A DNA stretch of 64,000 nt, taken from NCBI RefSeq assembly GCF_004365355.1, contig NZ_SODP01000001.1:186001-250000 (forward strand), in the 5' to 3' direction. The notes under the pieces are model-generated. The model did not search any database, was not told the DNA's origin, and saw only the letters and a list, made by a program, of their open reading frames with translations. The stretch is from Kribbella pratensis (lineage in GTDB: Bacteria; Actinomycetota; Actinomycetes; Propionibacteriales; Kribbellaceae). Every line of letters begins with the position of its first letter. The first letter of the stretch is position 1. Of the stretch, positions 24,533-34,556 are shown in pieces. Position numbers and translations under genes: made by a program.

Positions 24533-24640
24533 GTGACCGTGCTGCTGGAGGAGCCCGAGGTCGACCGGCCGGAGCTCGGCGAAGTACCTGACGAGGCAGC
24601 TGTCGACGAGCAGGGGTCCGTCGTCCTGTGCGGGTGGTGA
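24533..24640 (+). CDS. Small ORF, 35 residues, strong ribosome site
   Basis: A GTG at 24533 follows GAGGAGG (24521-24527) at ideal spacing and opens a 35-codon frame. The peptide is acidic (ten Glu/Asp) and ends in GSVVLCGW. Third codon positions are mostly G or C, as in real genes here. It lies between the tig terminator and the clpP1 promoter region. No known family is recognised. It could be a small protein, a leader peptide or a peptide precursor; no modifying enzyme is nearby. Confidence 0.45.
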   Translation: MTVLLEEPEVDRPELGEVPDEAAVDEQGSVVLCGW

Positions 24641-24651
24641 AAAGCGCGCCG

Positions 24652-24700
24652 AATTCGCTCACAGCAGACGAAACGGGCGGCGAGGTGCGCCGTGAGCGAA
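24652..24700 (+). promoter_or_regulatory. Putative ClgR operator upstream of clpP1
   Basis: TTCGCTCAC (24654-24662) and its exact inverse GTGAGCGAA (24692-24700) flank 29 bp. The left site reads CGCTCACAGC, which fits all but the last G of the CGCYNANRGCG core I recall for the Clp regulator ClgR. ClgR activates clpP1P2 in actinobacteria. The right half-site is 52 bp before the clpP1 start. Confidence 0.45.
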
Positions 24701-24752
24701 CACCTGCGGCCCAGCCTTAGGTCTGTCGCCGCCGACCAGTAATGTCGGGTTC

Positions 24753-25376
24753 GTGAACGAGACATTTGCAGCCAGCCCCACCGCCGCGGGCGGCAACGGC
24801 TCCGGCGGACAAGACGACGACATCTACCGCGAGCTGCGGAAAAACCGCATCATCTTCCTGGGGTCCGAGGTTCGCGACGACAACTCGAACGCGATCATCG
24901 CGCAGATGCTGCTGCTGAACGCTCAGGATCCCAGCGCGGACATCTGGCTGTACATCAACTCGCCGGGTGGCTCGGTGGACTCCGGCATGGCGATCTACGA
25001 CACCATGCAGTGGATCTCCAACGACGTTGCCACCGTCGGGATGGGGCTGGCGGCCTCCATGGGCCAGTTCCTGCTCTGCGCCGGCGCGAAGGGCAAGCGC
25101 TACTCGCTGCCGCACGCGCGGATCATGATGCACCAGCCGTCCGGCGGTATGGGTGGTACGGCCTCGGACATCAAGATCCAGGCCGAGCAGTCGCTGCACC
25201 TGAAGGCGCTGCTGTTCAAGCTGATCGCCGAGCACACCGGCCAGCCGCTCGAGCAGGTCGAGAACGACGCGGACCGCGACCGCTGGTTCACCGCCGAGGC
25301 GGCCAAGGAGTACGGCTTCATCGACCACGTCGTGACCAGCGCCGCCCAGCTGAGCCAGGGCAGCCCGAACTCCTGA
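24753..25376 (+). CDS. clpP1: ATP-dependent Clp protease proteolytic subunit 1
   Basis: 207 residues, GTG start at 24753. It is a serine peptidase of family S14: the catalytic Ser is in [12 protein letters not shown] (about residue 110), the His in MMHQPSGG (about 130), and the Asp lies about 50 residues later. It forms the mixed ClpP1P2 barrel with the next gene and works with ClpX or ClpC. The 25-bp gap to clpP2 indicates an operon. A putative ClgR site lies upstream. Confidence 0.95.
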   Translation: MNETFAASPTAAGGNGSGGQDDDIYRELRKNRIIFLGSEVRDDNSNAIIAQMLLLNAQDPSADIWLYINSPGGSVDSGMAIYDTMQWISNDVATVGMGLAASMGQFLLCAGAKGKRYSLPHARIMMHQPSGGMGGTASDIKIQAEQSLHLKALLFKLIAEHTGQPLEQVENDADRDRWFTAEAAKEYGFIDHVVTSAAQLSQGSPNS

Positions 25377-25401
25377 TCTCCCACTCCAGTTAGGACGCAC
25401 C

Positions 25402-26013
25402 ATGAACTACTTCATCCCGCAGTGGGAGGAGCGCACGTCGTACGGCATGCGCCGGATCGATCCCTACACGAAGCTGTTCGAGGACCGGATCATCTTCCTC
25501 GGCACGCCGATCACCGACGAGATCGCGAACGCGGTGATGGCGCAGCTGCTGTGCCTGCAGTCGATGGACTCCGACCGCGACATCAGCATCTACATCAACT
25601 CGCCGGGCGGCTCGTTCACAGCGCTGACCGCGATCTACGACACCGTTCGGTACATCAAGCCCGATGTCCAGACGGTCTGCCTCGGCCAGGCGGCCTCCGC
25701 GGCGGCGGTGCTGCTCGCGGCCGGTACGCCGGGCAAGCGGCTCGCCCTCCCGAACAGCCGGATCATCATCCACCAGCCGGCCACCGAGGGCACCTACGGG
25801 CAGTCCAGCGACATCGAGATCCAGGCGAACGAGATCCTCCGCCTGCGGGCGCTGCTGGAGACCATGATCGCCGACGCCAGCGGCAAGTCGCGCGAGGAGG
25901 TCTCCCGGGACATCGAGCGGGACAAGTTCCTGACCGCCGAGCAGGCGATCGAGTACGGCCTGATCGACGACGTCCTGCAGACCCTCAAGACCCCGGTCCC
26001 GGCCGGCGTCTGA
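25402..26013 (+). CDS. clpP2: ATP-dependent Clp protease proteolytic subunit 2
   Basis: 203 residues. Active-site Ser in GQAASAAAVLL (about residue 98) and His in IIIHQPA (about 122) are present. The two ClpP proteins differ in sequence, as is usual in actinobacteria, where each barrel contains one ring of each. The N-terminus carries a YGMRRIDPYTKLFEDRIIFLG-type start that is typical of ClpP2. A strong terminator separates it from clpX. Confidence 0.95.
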   Translation: MNYFIPQWEERTSYGMRRIDPYTKLFEDRIIFLGTPITDEIANAVMAQLLCLQSMDSDRDISIYINSPGGSFTALTAIYDTVRYIKPDVQTVCLGQAASAAAVLLAAGTPGKRLALPNSRIIIHQPATEGTYGQSSDIEIQANEILRLRALLETMIADASGKSREEVSRDIERDKFLTAEQAIEYGLIDDVLQTLKTPVPAGV

Positions 26014-26041
26014 CCCGGCCGACGGGCTGTCAAGAGCTCGA

Positions 26042-26090
26042 CGCGTTCGCCACCGGCGTAGTCACAACCCGGTGGCGAGCGCGGTTTTTT
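26042..26090 (+). terminator. Rho-independent terminator after clpP2
   Basis: A 15-bp stem (26042-26056 with 26069-26083, one G-T pair), a 12-nt loop and then six T (26085-26090). It is the clearest intrinsic terminator in the window. It suggests clpX has its own promoter within 26091-26140. Confidence 0.88.
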
Positions 26091-26148
26091 AGCCCGCGAC
26101 GGGGTACCGTCGAAACGGTCCGACTGCGCATAGAAGGGATCTGTCCCG

Positions 26149-27441
<1,293 letters not shown>

Positions 27442-27457
27442 CAGAACCCGACGACAG

Positions 27458-27496
27458 GAGGCCGGAGTCCGCTGCACAGCGGATTCCGGCCTCTTT
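27458..27496 (+). terminator. Terminator after clpX
   Basis: GAGGCCGGAGTCCGCT (27458-27473) pairs with 27478-27493 across a GCAC loop, with one G-T pair, and is followed by TTT. Confidence 0.82.
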
Positions 27497-27539
27497 CACG
27501 TCTACAGGCAAGAAAGCACGGAAACGAGCTACCTGACAG

Positions 27540-28391
27540 TCAGTCGGTGAGGGCGGCAGCGATCGAGTCGGCGATCGGCGTGGTGGGGCGGCCGATCAGG
27601 CGGCTGAGGTCGCTGCCGCGGCCGGCGAGGCGACCGCGGGCGATCGCGGCGTCGACGTCCACGAGGATCGGCGCGAACGTCTCCGGCACCCCGGCGCCGA
27701 TCAGGATCTGCAGGTGCGTCTCGGCCGGAACGTTGTTGTAGGCAACATTCTTCCCGGACTGCCGGGCGAGCTCGGCGGCGTACTCCGTCAGCGTCCACGC
27801 GACGTCGCCGTTCAGTTCGTAGGCCTTCTTCTCGTGCCCGTCCCCGGCCAGTACGACGGCCGCCGCGGCTGCGTAGTCCCGGCGCGCGGCCGAGCCGATC
27901 CGCCCGTCGCCCGCGCTGCCGACAACACCGTGCTCCAGCTGTACGGCGATCTGGTCGGTGTAGACCTCGTTGTACCAGCCGTTGCGGAGGAACGTGTACG
28001 GCAGCCCGGAGTCGAGGATCGCCTGCTCGGTCGCGCGGTGATCGGCGGCCAGGTCGAAGTCGGCCTCGGGCCCGCCGAGCGCGCCGGTGTACGCGATCCG
28101 CGCGACGCCGGCGTCCTTCGCGATCGCGATGATCGACTTGTGCTGGTCCAACCGGTTCGGCTCGAGCCCGGAGATCAGCAGCACCGTGTCCCCGGCGCCG
28201 AATGCCTTCGCCAGCGCGGCCGGGTCGTTGTAGTCGGCGATCCGGACCTCGACGCCACGGTCGGCGATCGGGGCGGCCTTCTCGGCGTTCCGCGCGACCG
28301 CGACGACCTGGTCGGCGGGGACCCGCTGCAGCAGTTCGTCGATGACGAGATTGCCCAGGTGGCCGGTTGCTGCGGTGACGACGATGCTCAT
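27540..28391 (-). CDS. NmrA-type NAD(P)H:quinone oxidoreductase family (QorB-like)
   Basis: 283 residues. The Rossmann motif TAATGHLGN (6-14) is at the N-terminus; the following strand pattern and YTGALGGPEADFDLAADH match the NmrA/QorB group of atypical short-chain dehydrogenases. These lack the Tyr-Lys pair and act as NADPH sensors or quinone reductases. The ATG has AGGAG upstream. It is divergent from an AraC-type regulator 120 bp away, a common arrangement in which the regulator controls the reductase. Confidence 0.82.
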   Translation of the reverse strand: MSIVVTAATGHLGNLVIDELLQRVPADQVVAVARNAEKAAPIADRGVEVRIADYNDPAALAKAFGAGDTVLLISGLEPNRLDQHKSIIAIAKDAGVARIAYTGALGGPEADFDLAADHRATEQAILDSGLPYTFLRNGWYNEVYTDQIAVQLEHGVVGSAGDGRIGSAARRDYAAAAAVVLAGDGHEKKAYELNGDVAWTLTEYAAELARQSGKNVAYNNVPAETHLQILIGAGVPETFAPILVDVDAAIARGRLAGRGSDLSRLIGRPTTPIADSIAAALTD

Positions 28392-28450
28392 CTGTACTCC
28401 TAGTCGTTGATGTCTGTCACCGACAGTAGACAGGTGTAGCGAGCGGATCT

Positions 28451-28477
28451 ATGTCTATGGAGCGCTGGTTTATGTCT
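28451..28477. promoter_or_regulatory. Direct-repeat operator candidate for the AraC regulator
   Basis: TATGTCT occurs at 28450-28456 and 28471-28477, 21 bp (two helical turns) apart, between the reductase and AraC genes. Direct half-sites at this spacing suit AraC-type proteins. Assignment is by position and geometry only. Confidence 0.35.
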
Positions 28478-28511
28478 CATCGTCTTGACTGGCGCGCGTA
28501 TGATGGTGGAC

Positions 28512-29411
28512 ATGGATGTGCTCGCCGATGTCGTCTCCGCGATGAAGACCGGTCCGGCCACGTCCGGGCGCACCGACGTCCGGGGGCCGTGGGGACTGCG
28601 GTTCCGGCACTCGTTCGGTGCCACGTTCCACCTGGTCCTGCAGGGTACGGCGTGGTTGCTGCCGCCGGACGGCGACCCGATCCCGCTGGGACCGGGCGAC
28701 GCCGTACTGCTCCCGCGCGGCCTCCAGCACACACTCGCCGACCATCCGGAGTCGCCGACCGTCGACTTCGATCCGTCGGTCGAAGAGCCGCCGCACGGTC
28801 AGGGCGCCCGCACGCTGCTGCTGTGCGGGACGTACCGGCTCGATCGCGAACGTCCGCACCCGGTGCTGAGCAGATTGCCCGACGTGGTCGTCGTGCCGGC
28901 GGATCCGGGCCGGCACCGAACGTTGCACACGGCAATCAGCATCCTCGGCGAGGAACTCGACGCGCAGCGGCCCGGCGCGGCCGCCGTCGTACCGGCGCTC
29001 GTCGATGCGCTGCTGGTTCTGATCCTGCGGGCCTGGTTCGAGAACAACGACTGCCCAACGGATCGCGGCTGGGCGCGGGCGCTGACCGATCCCGCTGTCG
29101 TGCAGTCGCTCGAACTGATCCACGAGAAGCCTGGCGCGGCATGGACGGTGGCCGATCTTGCGGCCGGTGTCGGGTTGTCGCGGGCCGCGTTCGCGCGACG
29201 GTTCACCGAGGCGGTCGGCGAGCCGCCGCTCACGTACTTGTCCCGCTGGCGGATGACGACCGCGGCGCGGCTGTTGCGCGATCACGATCGCCCGCTCGCC
29301 ACCGTCGCGAAGGAGATCGGCTACACATCGGAGTTCGCGTTCGCGAAGGCGTTCAAGCGCGACTTCGGCGTACCGCCAGGGACGTATCGCAAGCAGCTGG
29401 CTATGGCCTGA
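28512..29411 (+). CDS. AraC family transcriptional regulator with cupin domain
   Basis: 299 residues from the ATG at 28512 (MDVLADVVSAM, the usual start of this group; GGTGG just before). ATGs at 28500 and 28503 are alternatives. The N-terminal cupin_6-type domain (about 1-180) contains GDAVLLPRGLQHTL. The C-terminal AraC domain has two helix-turn-helix units (about 200-295) ending in YTSEFAFAKAFKRDFGVPPGTYR. It is divergent from the QorB-like gene, its probable target. Its 3' end overlaps the convergent LuxR-type gene by 11 bp. Confidence 0.88.
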   Translation: MDVLADVVSAMKTGPATSGRTDVRGPWGLRFRHSFGATFHLVLQGTAWLLPPDGDPIPLGPGDAVLLPRGLQHTLADHPESPTVDFDPSVEEPPHGQGARTLLLCGTYRLDRERPHPVLSRLPDVVVVPADPGRHRTLHTAISILGEELDAQRPGAAAVVPALVDALLVLILRAWFENNDCPTDRGWARALTDPAVVQSLELIHEKPGAAWTVADLAAGVGLSRAAFARRFTEAVGEPPLTYLSRWRMTTAARLLRDHDRPLATVAKEIGYTSEFAFAKAFKRDFGVPPGTYRKQLAMA

Positions 29412-30450
29412 CGGTCAGATCTTCGGGGCGCAGCGTCGCGACGAGCTCGCCGCGGCTGCGGACGCCGACCTTGGCGAACGCCGACTTGAGGTGGTCCTGG
29501 ATCGTGTGCGGCGAGATCGACAGCCGATCCGCGATCTCGGTGGTGGTGTGCCCGGAGATCACCTCCAGGCAGATCTCCCGCTCGCGCGTGGTCAGGCCGT
29601 ACGCCGCCAGCAGCATCCCGACCAGGTGATGTCCGGACGCCGGCTCGATCGTGACCACGACCTCCTCGTGGTTGTCCCCGAGCAACCGGCTGCCCTGCAG
29701 GACAACCCATCCGCCCGACGCCGTCTGCACCCGGGCCTGGAAGGTCCCGCCGGCCGCCACCCGGGCGCCGGTGACGACCGCGCGCAGCAGTACGTCGAAC
29801 CGCCCGGGCGCGATCTCGTTCAGCTCGTCCTGCCAGGTCTGCGCGGCCGCGGTGATCGCCCGAGGTTCGCCGTTCGGCCCGGTGACGACGATCGACGGGC
29901 CGACCCCTCCGCGGTACCCGTGCGCGTCCGTCCGTACGGCGACCCGCGTCGCCGCTCCGATCACCGGCGCCACCGACCCGAGGAACTCCACCTCGCGATC
30001 GCTGAAGTCGGACCCGCTCCGCACGAACCCGGCCGCACCCCAACAGTCCCCGTCGACGGTGAACGTGGCCCGCACCTCGTGCTCGATCCCGAGCGGCCGC
30101 CACACCTCGTTCAGCCGCCGGTGCCCGACGACCTCGCGGTACGGCAGGTCGGACATCCGCGCGACCCGGCGATCGTTCCGGGCCAGCTCCGCGAACGAGT
30201 TCGGCACGCTGCCGGCGTACTCCGTCTCCGCCAGCCTCGGCTCGTACTCCGAGGGGATGCGCGCCTGCCCGCTGGTCATCGAACTGATCACGAGCGTGCC
30301 CGGATCAAGGCCGGCCCAGCACGTCAGCTCGCTGCCGACCACCCGCTCGACCACCTCGATCGCGGCCGCGTGCAGGTCGACGACGCCCATCCCCGACGTC
30401 GCCAGGGCCGCGATGTCCCGGCGCGCGGCCCGCGCCTGGCCCTCCCACAT
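29401..30450 (-). CDS. LuxR-type helix-turn-helix regulator
   Basis: 349 residues from the ATG at 30450. Residues about 1-170 look like a GAF/PAS-type sensor domain. The C-terminal LuxR DNA-binding domain is at about 280-345, with LTTREREICLEVISGHTTTEIADRLSIS split over the usual helices. It lacks a receiver Asp and a large ATPase domain, so it is neither a response regulator nor a LAL protein. The cupin gene is divergent, 121 bp away, and may be its target. Convergent overlap with the AraC gene. Confidence 0.82.
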   Translation of the reverse strand: MWEGQARAARRDIAALATSGMGVVDLHAAAIEVVERVVGSELTCWAGLDPGTLVISSMTSGQARIPSEYEPRLAETEYAGSVPNSFAELARNDRRVARMSDLPYREVVGHRRLNEVWRPLGIEHEVRATFTVDGDCWGAAGFVRSGSDFSDREVEFLGSVAPVIGAATRVAVRTDAHGYRGGVGPSIVVTGPNGEPRAITAAAQTWQDELNEIAPGRFDVLLRAVVTGARVAAGGTFQARVQTASGGWVVLQGSRLLGDNHEEVVVTIEPASGHHLVGMLLAAYGLTTREREICLEVISGHTTTEIADRLSISPHTIQDHLKSAFAKVGVRSRGELVATLRPEDLTVRP

Positions 30451-30571
30451 GCGCTCAGTATGCGCCGCCGTACCCGGGCCGACTATCCCGCAAATGTGGG
30501 GATTCCGGTCCGCTCCTGAGCCCAGCCGCACGGGATTTCGGCCGCCTCCGCTGCAACCTAGCGTCGCGGCC

Positions 30572-31000
30572 ATGACCGAATCAGTGCATCTGAGCAACGC
30601 CGGCAGCGGGGTCGAGCACGCCGCTCCGGATGCGACCGTGACAGTCAAGATCGGCGCCGAGCACACCGACGGGCAGTACGAGCTCTTCGAGATCGACGCG
30701 CCCCGCGGCGACGCGGCCCCGCCGCACAGCGAGTCCTGGAGCAAGGCGTTCTACGTGCTGCAGGGCCGGATCCTCGTCCAGGCAGGCGATCAGGGCTACG
30801 ACCTCGGCCCGGGTTCGTCGATCAGCATCCCGGCCGGCACGCTGAACACCTTTTCGGTGCTGACGCCGTCGGCGAAGTTCCTCACGATCAGCCAGGCCGA
30901 CCGGATGGGCGCCTTCTTCGCGGAGTTGGCGACTGCCGACCCGACCGACTACACCGCTCTGGGCGAGGTTTCCGCCTGTCACGGGGTCTCGCTCGCATGA
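30572..31000 (+). CDS. Cupin domain protein
   Basis: 142 residues from the ATG at 30572. A single small cupin is seen: PPHSESWSKAFYVLQGRILV (about 51-70) and GPGSSISIPAGTLNTF carry most of the two cupin motifs. The first motif has PHSES rather than a full HxH-x-E set, so metal binding is not certain. Its stop overlaps the start of the DUF1304 gene (ATGA), so the two are co-translated. Confidence 0.78.
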   Translation: MTESVHLSNAGSGVEHAAPDATVTVKIGAEHTDGQYELFEIDAPRGDAAPPHSESWSKAFYVLQGRILVQAGDQGYDLGPGSSISIPAGTLNTFSVLTPSAKFLTISQADRMGAFFAELATADPTDYTALGEVSACHGVSLA

Positions 31001-31368
31001 GTACGGCGGCGCAGGTGCTGGCGATCTGCATCGCGGTGATGCTGGCCGTGGTGTTCGTGATGGAGTCGATCCTCTACAGGCATCCGAGGCTGTATCCGCT
31101 GTTCCTCACCAAGCCGACCGACTTCGACGCGGTCCGGCTGTGGACCGTGAACGTGGGCTGGTACAACCTGACGACCGCGGCCGCCCTGGTGATCGGCGTG
31201 ATCCTCGCGGTCAACGGGCATGAGCCGGCGGGGGAGGCGCTGGTGACCTTCACCGCGGCGCAGCACACGTTCCTGGCCGTCGTACTGGTCGTGACCGAGC
31301 GGCGTCTGTGGCTGAACGCGCTCATGGAAGGCATTCCTGCCGCGATTTTGCTCATCCTCATGCTGTAG
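30997..31368 (+). CDS. DUF1304 family membrane protein
   Basis: 123 residues with four membrane segments. The conserved DUF1304 pattern is present: VMESILY near residue 21, then NVGWYNLTTA and AAQHTFLAV. Function of the family is unknown. The 4-bp overlap with the cupin gene marks a two-gene unit. Confidence 0.85.
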   Translation: MSTAAQVLAICIAVMLAVVFVMESILYRHPRLYPLFLTKPTDFDAVRLWTVNVGWYNLTTAAALVIGVILAVNGHEPAGEALVTFTAAQHTFLAVVLVVTERRLWLNALMEGIPAAILLILML

Positions 31369-31424
31369 GAAAGTTACGAAAGCTGCGCAATCATGGGCAT
31401 GAAACACCGCACACACTCAAGGTT

Positions 31425-31457
31425 CCCGGATGGTCACCCAGCGTTCGGCCATCCGGG
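31425..31457 (+). terminator. Inverted repeat before phoD
   Basis: CCCGGATGG (31425-31433) and CCATCCGGG (31449-31457) are perfect arms with a 15-nt loop, 57 bp after DUF1304 and 36 bp before the PhoD start. It may be a terminator or a leader element of the phosphatase gene. Confidence 0.5.
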
Positions 31458-31493
31458 GGCCTGCCGCCCTGAGTACCCGTGAAGGTGAGGCTC

Positions 31494-33047
31494 ATGAGCC
31501 CAATCAGTCGCAGGACCCTCGTTCTCGGCGGACTCGCCGCGGCTGGTGTCGGCGCCCTCCCGGCCCGTCAATCAGCCACCGCCCAGTCGTCCGTGATCAC
31601 CGCCACTGCCGCCGTCCCGTACCCGTTCCAACTCGGTATCGCTTCCGGTGAGCCGGACGCGAGCAGCGTCGTGTTGTGGACCCGCCTGGCCCCGTCGCCG
31701 ACCAACGCCGACGGTCAGGGCGGGATGGCGAACGCCGACGTCACCGTGGACTGGCAGGTGTCGACCACCGACACCTTCAGCACTCTGGTCGCATCCGGCA
31801 CAGTCACTGCCCAGTACGCCGCCGCGCACTCGGTGCACGCCATCGCCGGCGGCCTCAACCCGGACTCCGACTACTTCTACCGGTTCCGGGCCCAGGGCCA
31901 CATCTCGCCCGTGGGCCGGACCCGCACCACACCCGCGGTCGGCGCCGCCGGGCGAGACCTGGTGATGGCGTTCACCTCCTGCTCGCACTACGAGGAGGGC
32001 TACTTCACCGTCTATCGCCGGATGGCCGAGGAGAACCCGGGCGTCATCCTGCACCTCGGCGACTACATCTACGAGTACGGTCCGACGACGGGCCGCCCGC
32101 GACTCCACCTCGGCAACGAGATTGTGTCGCTCGCGGACTACCGCCGCCGGTACGCGCAGTACAAGACGGACCCGGACCTGCAGGCTGCGCATGCGGTCGC
32201 GCCGTGGATCGTCGTACCGGATGACCACGAGGTCGAGAACAACTACGCCGGGACCGTGCGCGAGAACAACACTCCTGCGCTGACCGCGGCGCAGTGGACC
32301 GCGCGACGGTCGGCGGCGTACCAGGCGTACTACGAGAACATGCCGCTGCGGCCCGCCCAGGTGAACAGCGGCAACAGCATCCAGCTGTACCGGCGGCTGC
32401 GGTGGGGGAGTCTGGCGACGTTCCACATGCTCGACACCCGCCAGTACCGCAACGACCAGGCATGTGGTGACGGCTGGCAGCTGTGCTCGGACGCCGATCT
32501 GGCCAGCCGCAGTCTGCCCGGCAACCCGCAGGAGACGTGGCTGCTGGACGGTCTGGGGCAGCACCTCGGTACGTGGGACATCATCGGCCAGCAGGTGTTC
32601 TTCGCCCGCCGCTTCAACTCGACCGGCGCGAGTATGGACTCCTGGGACGGGTACCGCGCTTCGCGGGCGCGGATCCAGCAGGGCTGGGTGGATCGGTCGG
32701 TCCGCAATCCCGTCGTACTCACCGGAGATGTGCACCGGGCGTGGGCGAACGACCTCAAGGCCGACTACAACAACGCGAACTCGGCGACCATCGGCACCGA
32801 ACTCGTCACCAGCTCTGTCACCTCGAGCGGTGACGGCGACGGAGCTACGACGATCCCAGACGTCGGTACGAATCCGTGGCTGAAGTTCTACAACAACCGG
32901 CGTGGCTACATCCGCGCGACAGTCAGTCCGACCGAGATGCGGGCCGACTTCCGAAACGTCGCGAAGGTGTCCGAGCACGGCGCCGCCGCGGCTACTGCGA
33001 AGTCGTTCGTCATCCAAGAGGGCCAGCCCGGACTGCAGGCGGTGTGA
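31494..33047 (+). CDS. phoD: PhoD-type alkaline phosphatase/phosphodiesterase, Tat-exported
   Basis: 517 residues from the ATG at 31494 (AAGGTGAGG upstream). The twin-arginine signal SRRTLVLGG is at 5-13. PhoD hallmarks are HLGDYIYEYG, VVPDDHEVENNY, MLDTRQYR and LTGDVHRAW, which hold the Fe/Ca site. The enzyme hydrolyses phosphomonoesters and diesters outside the cell, for phosphate supply. No Pho box was recognised. The next gene starts 2 bp after its stop. Confidence 0.9.
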   Translation: MSPISRRTLVLGGLAAAGVGALPARQSATAQSSVITATAAVPYPFQLGIASGEPDASSVVLWTRLAPSPTNADGQGGMANADVTVDWQVSTTDTFSTLVASGTVTAQYAAAHSVHAIAGGLNPDSDYFYRFRAQGHISPVGRTRTTPAVGAAGRDLVMAFTSCSHYEEGYFTVYRRMAEENPGVILHLGDYIYEYGPTTGRPRLHLGNEIVSLADYRRRYAQYKTDPDLQAAHAVAPWIVVPDDHEVENNYAGTVRENNTPALTAAQWTARRSAAYQAYYENMPLRPAQVNSGNSIQLYRRLRWGSLATFHMLDTRQYRNDQACGDGWQLCSDADLASRSLPGNPQETWLLDGLGQHLGTWDIIGQQVFFARRFNSTGASMDSWDGYRASRARIQQGWVDRSVRNPVVLTGDVHRAWANDLKADYNNANSATIGTELVTSSVTSSGDGDGATTIPDVGTNPWLKFYNNRRGYIRATVSPTEMRADFRNVAKVSEHGAAAATAKSFVIQEGQPGLQAV

Positions 33048-33049
33048 CT

Positions 33050-34288
33050 ATGAAGACGCTACTTATTACGGCGCTTGCTGCGACTGCTCTGGTGTTCACT
33101 GCCATCCCTGCTGACGCGCACGTTGCCGCACCCACGTGGGTCACGGCGAACAGCGTGTCCACCGGCGACCAGGACAATGCGTCCGTTGCGATCAACCGGA
33201 ACGGGTACGTCGCTGTGGCGTGGGAGGACGACCGCGACACCGACAACGCGACCGACAACGTCCACACCGACATCTGGGTCCGGCTGTTCCACAACGGCAC
33301 TGCTGTGTACGAGAAGAAGCTCTCCACCGGTGGCGACAGCGGAGTGACCAACTGGCGGCACCTGCACCCGGACGTCGGTCTGGACGACAACGGCAATGCA
33401 GTCGTGGTGTGGCAGGACGACCCGGACGGCAATGGGTTCTACAACATCCCGTACCGCGTCCTCAACACTGCCGGCACCGTGACAGCGTCTGGCAACGCGA
33501 ACACGAGCGCGACCGGCCAGCAGATCAACCCGCGGGTGGCTGTGGACCCGGACGGCGCGCCATCCACTGCCGCAGTCGCGTTCTCAGTTGTCTGGGAGGA
33601 CATCCAGACCGGTACGCCGGCCACCGTGAAGGCAGCCGGCTACACCGGACCGACCACACGCGCCTGGGAGGTCACCGCCTCGCAGACGACCGGCCAGCAC
33701 CACAACCCGGACGTGGCGGTGTCCGCGTCCGGCGACGCAGTGGTCGTCTGGGACGAGGACGGCGACGCTAACGGCGACTACAACATCGGACTGATCCGTC
33801 TGGGTCGGACCAACGGCGCAGCCAGCCTGTCCCGCCGGCTCGCCAACGCCACGACGACGGGCCAGCAGACGCACGCGGCTGTCGCAGCCAACTTCAACGG
33901 CGACTTCGCGGTCGCATGGCAATCGGGTACGGCGCTCAGCACGCGCTCGTTCGACTCGGCGGGCACCGCCCGGTATGCCGACGTACAGGCTGCGGCCGCG
34001 GGTACTGCGCCGTCGATCGGGATCGACGACCAAGCGCAGACCGTGGTGGGCTGGACGGTCCAGGCCACTGATCTCGATGTGTGGATCCGTGGCTTCGGGA
34101 CGGACGGCACGGACACAGGACGACTGTCGCCGCAGCAGCTGAGCTCGGCCACAGTTGGTCGGCAAGAGCAGATGACGGTGGCGGTCTCGCCGTACGCCGA
34201 AGTGGCTGTTGCCTACACCGACGACAACGACGGCAACACGTACGACCAGGTCATCCTGGGCACGGGGATCTCCAACAACAGTTGGTGA
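33050..34288 (+). CDS. Secreted repeat protein coupled to PhoD, propeller-like
   Basis: 412 residues from the ATG at 33050. A signal peptide is cleaved after ADA near residue 23. The rest consists of about seven repeats of the type [H/Q]xxPDVAVxxxGxxVVVWxD (for example HLHPDVGLDDNGNAVVVWQD), which suggests a beta-propeller. Acidic loops (DDRDTDNATD, DEDGDANGD, DDNDGNTYD) could bind calcium. The start lies 2 bp after the phosphatase stop, so the two are very likely co-expressed. It could be a partner or a carbohydrate or wall binder; function is not known. Confidence 0.78.
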   Translation: MKTLLITALAATALVFTAIPADAHVAAPTWVTANSVSTGDQDNASVAINRNGYVAVAWEDDRDTDNATDNVHTDIWVRLFHNGTAVYEKKLSTGGDSGVTNWRHLHPDVGLDDNGNAVVVWQDDPDGNGFYNIPYRVLNTAGTVTASGNANTSATGQQINPRVAVDPDGAPSTAAVAFSVVWEDIQTGTPATVKAAGYTGPTTRAWEVTASQTTGQHHNPDVAVSASGDAVVVWDEDGDANGDYNIGLIRLGRTNGAASLSRRLANATTTGQQTHAAVAANFNGDFAVAWQSGTALSTRSFDSAGTARYADVQAAAAGTAPSIGIDDQAQTVVGWTVQATDLDVWIRGFGTDGTDTGRLSPQQLSSATVGRQEQMTVAVSPYAEVAVAYTDDNDGNTYDQVILGTGISNNSW

Positions 34289-34298
34289 TTCAGTGCGA

Positions 34299-34335
34299 GG
34301 TCGGGGACATGGTGCTGAGCACCTTGTCCCCGGCC
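34299..34335 (+). terminator. Long hairpin terminator after the propeller gene
   Basis: GGTCGGGGACA (34299-34309) pairs with 34325-34335, one G-T. The loop itself folds as GGTGCT/AGCACC, giving one extended stem directly after the stop codon. The remaining stretch to 34556 shows no gene. Confidence 0.75.
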
Positions 34336-34556
34336 GCACCCAGCGGAGACGCCTCGGCCGCTTCCTCTTCTTGAGCACGAGCGGCCCCAGCTCCGGCCGC
34401 TCCGTCTCGGTGTCTTCAACCGGTACGGCGTGCAGGAGACAACGCGCGGACCAGCGTGTCGTTATCCACACCTCAGAACTACGTAGCGGAACCGTACAAG
34501 GTTCAACTGAACCGGTCGGCGCTGTCGCACGTATCTGCCGGTGAAAGGAGCTACCG

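Noticed and set aside
34480..34515. GGAAC-like ECF promoter before the lipoprotein gene at 34557
   Set aside because: Several GGAACC/GGTTCAAC pieces occur but no spacing fits a known consensus well.
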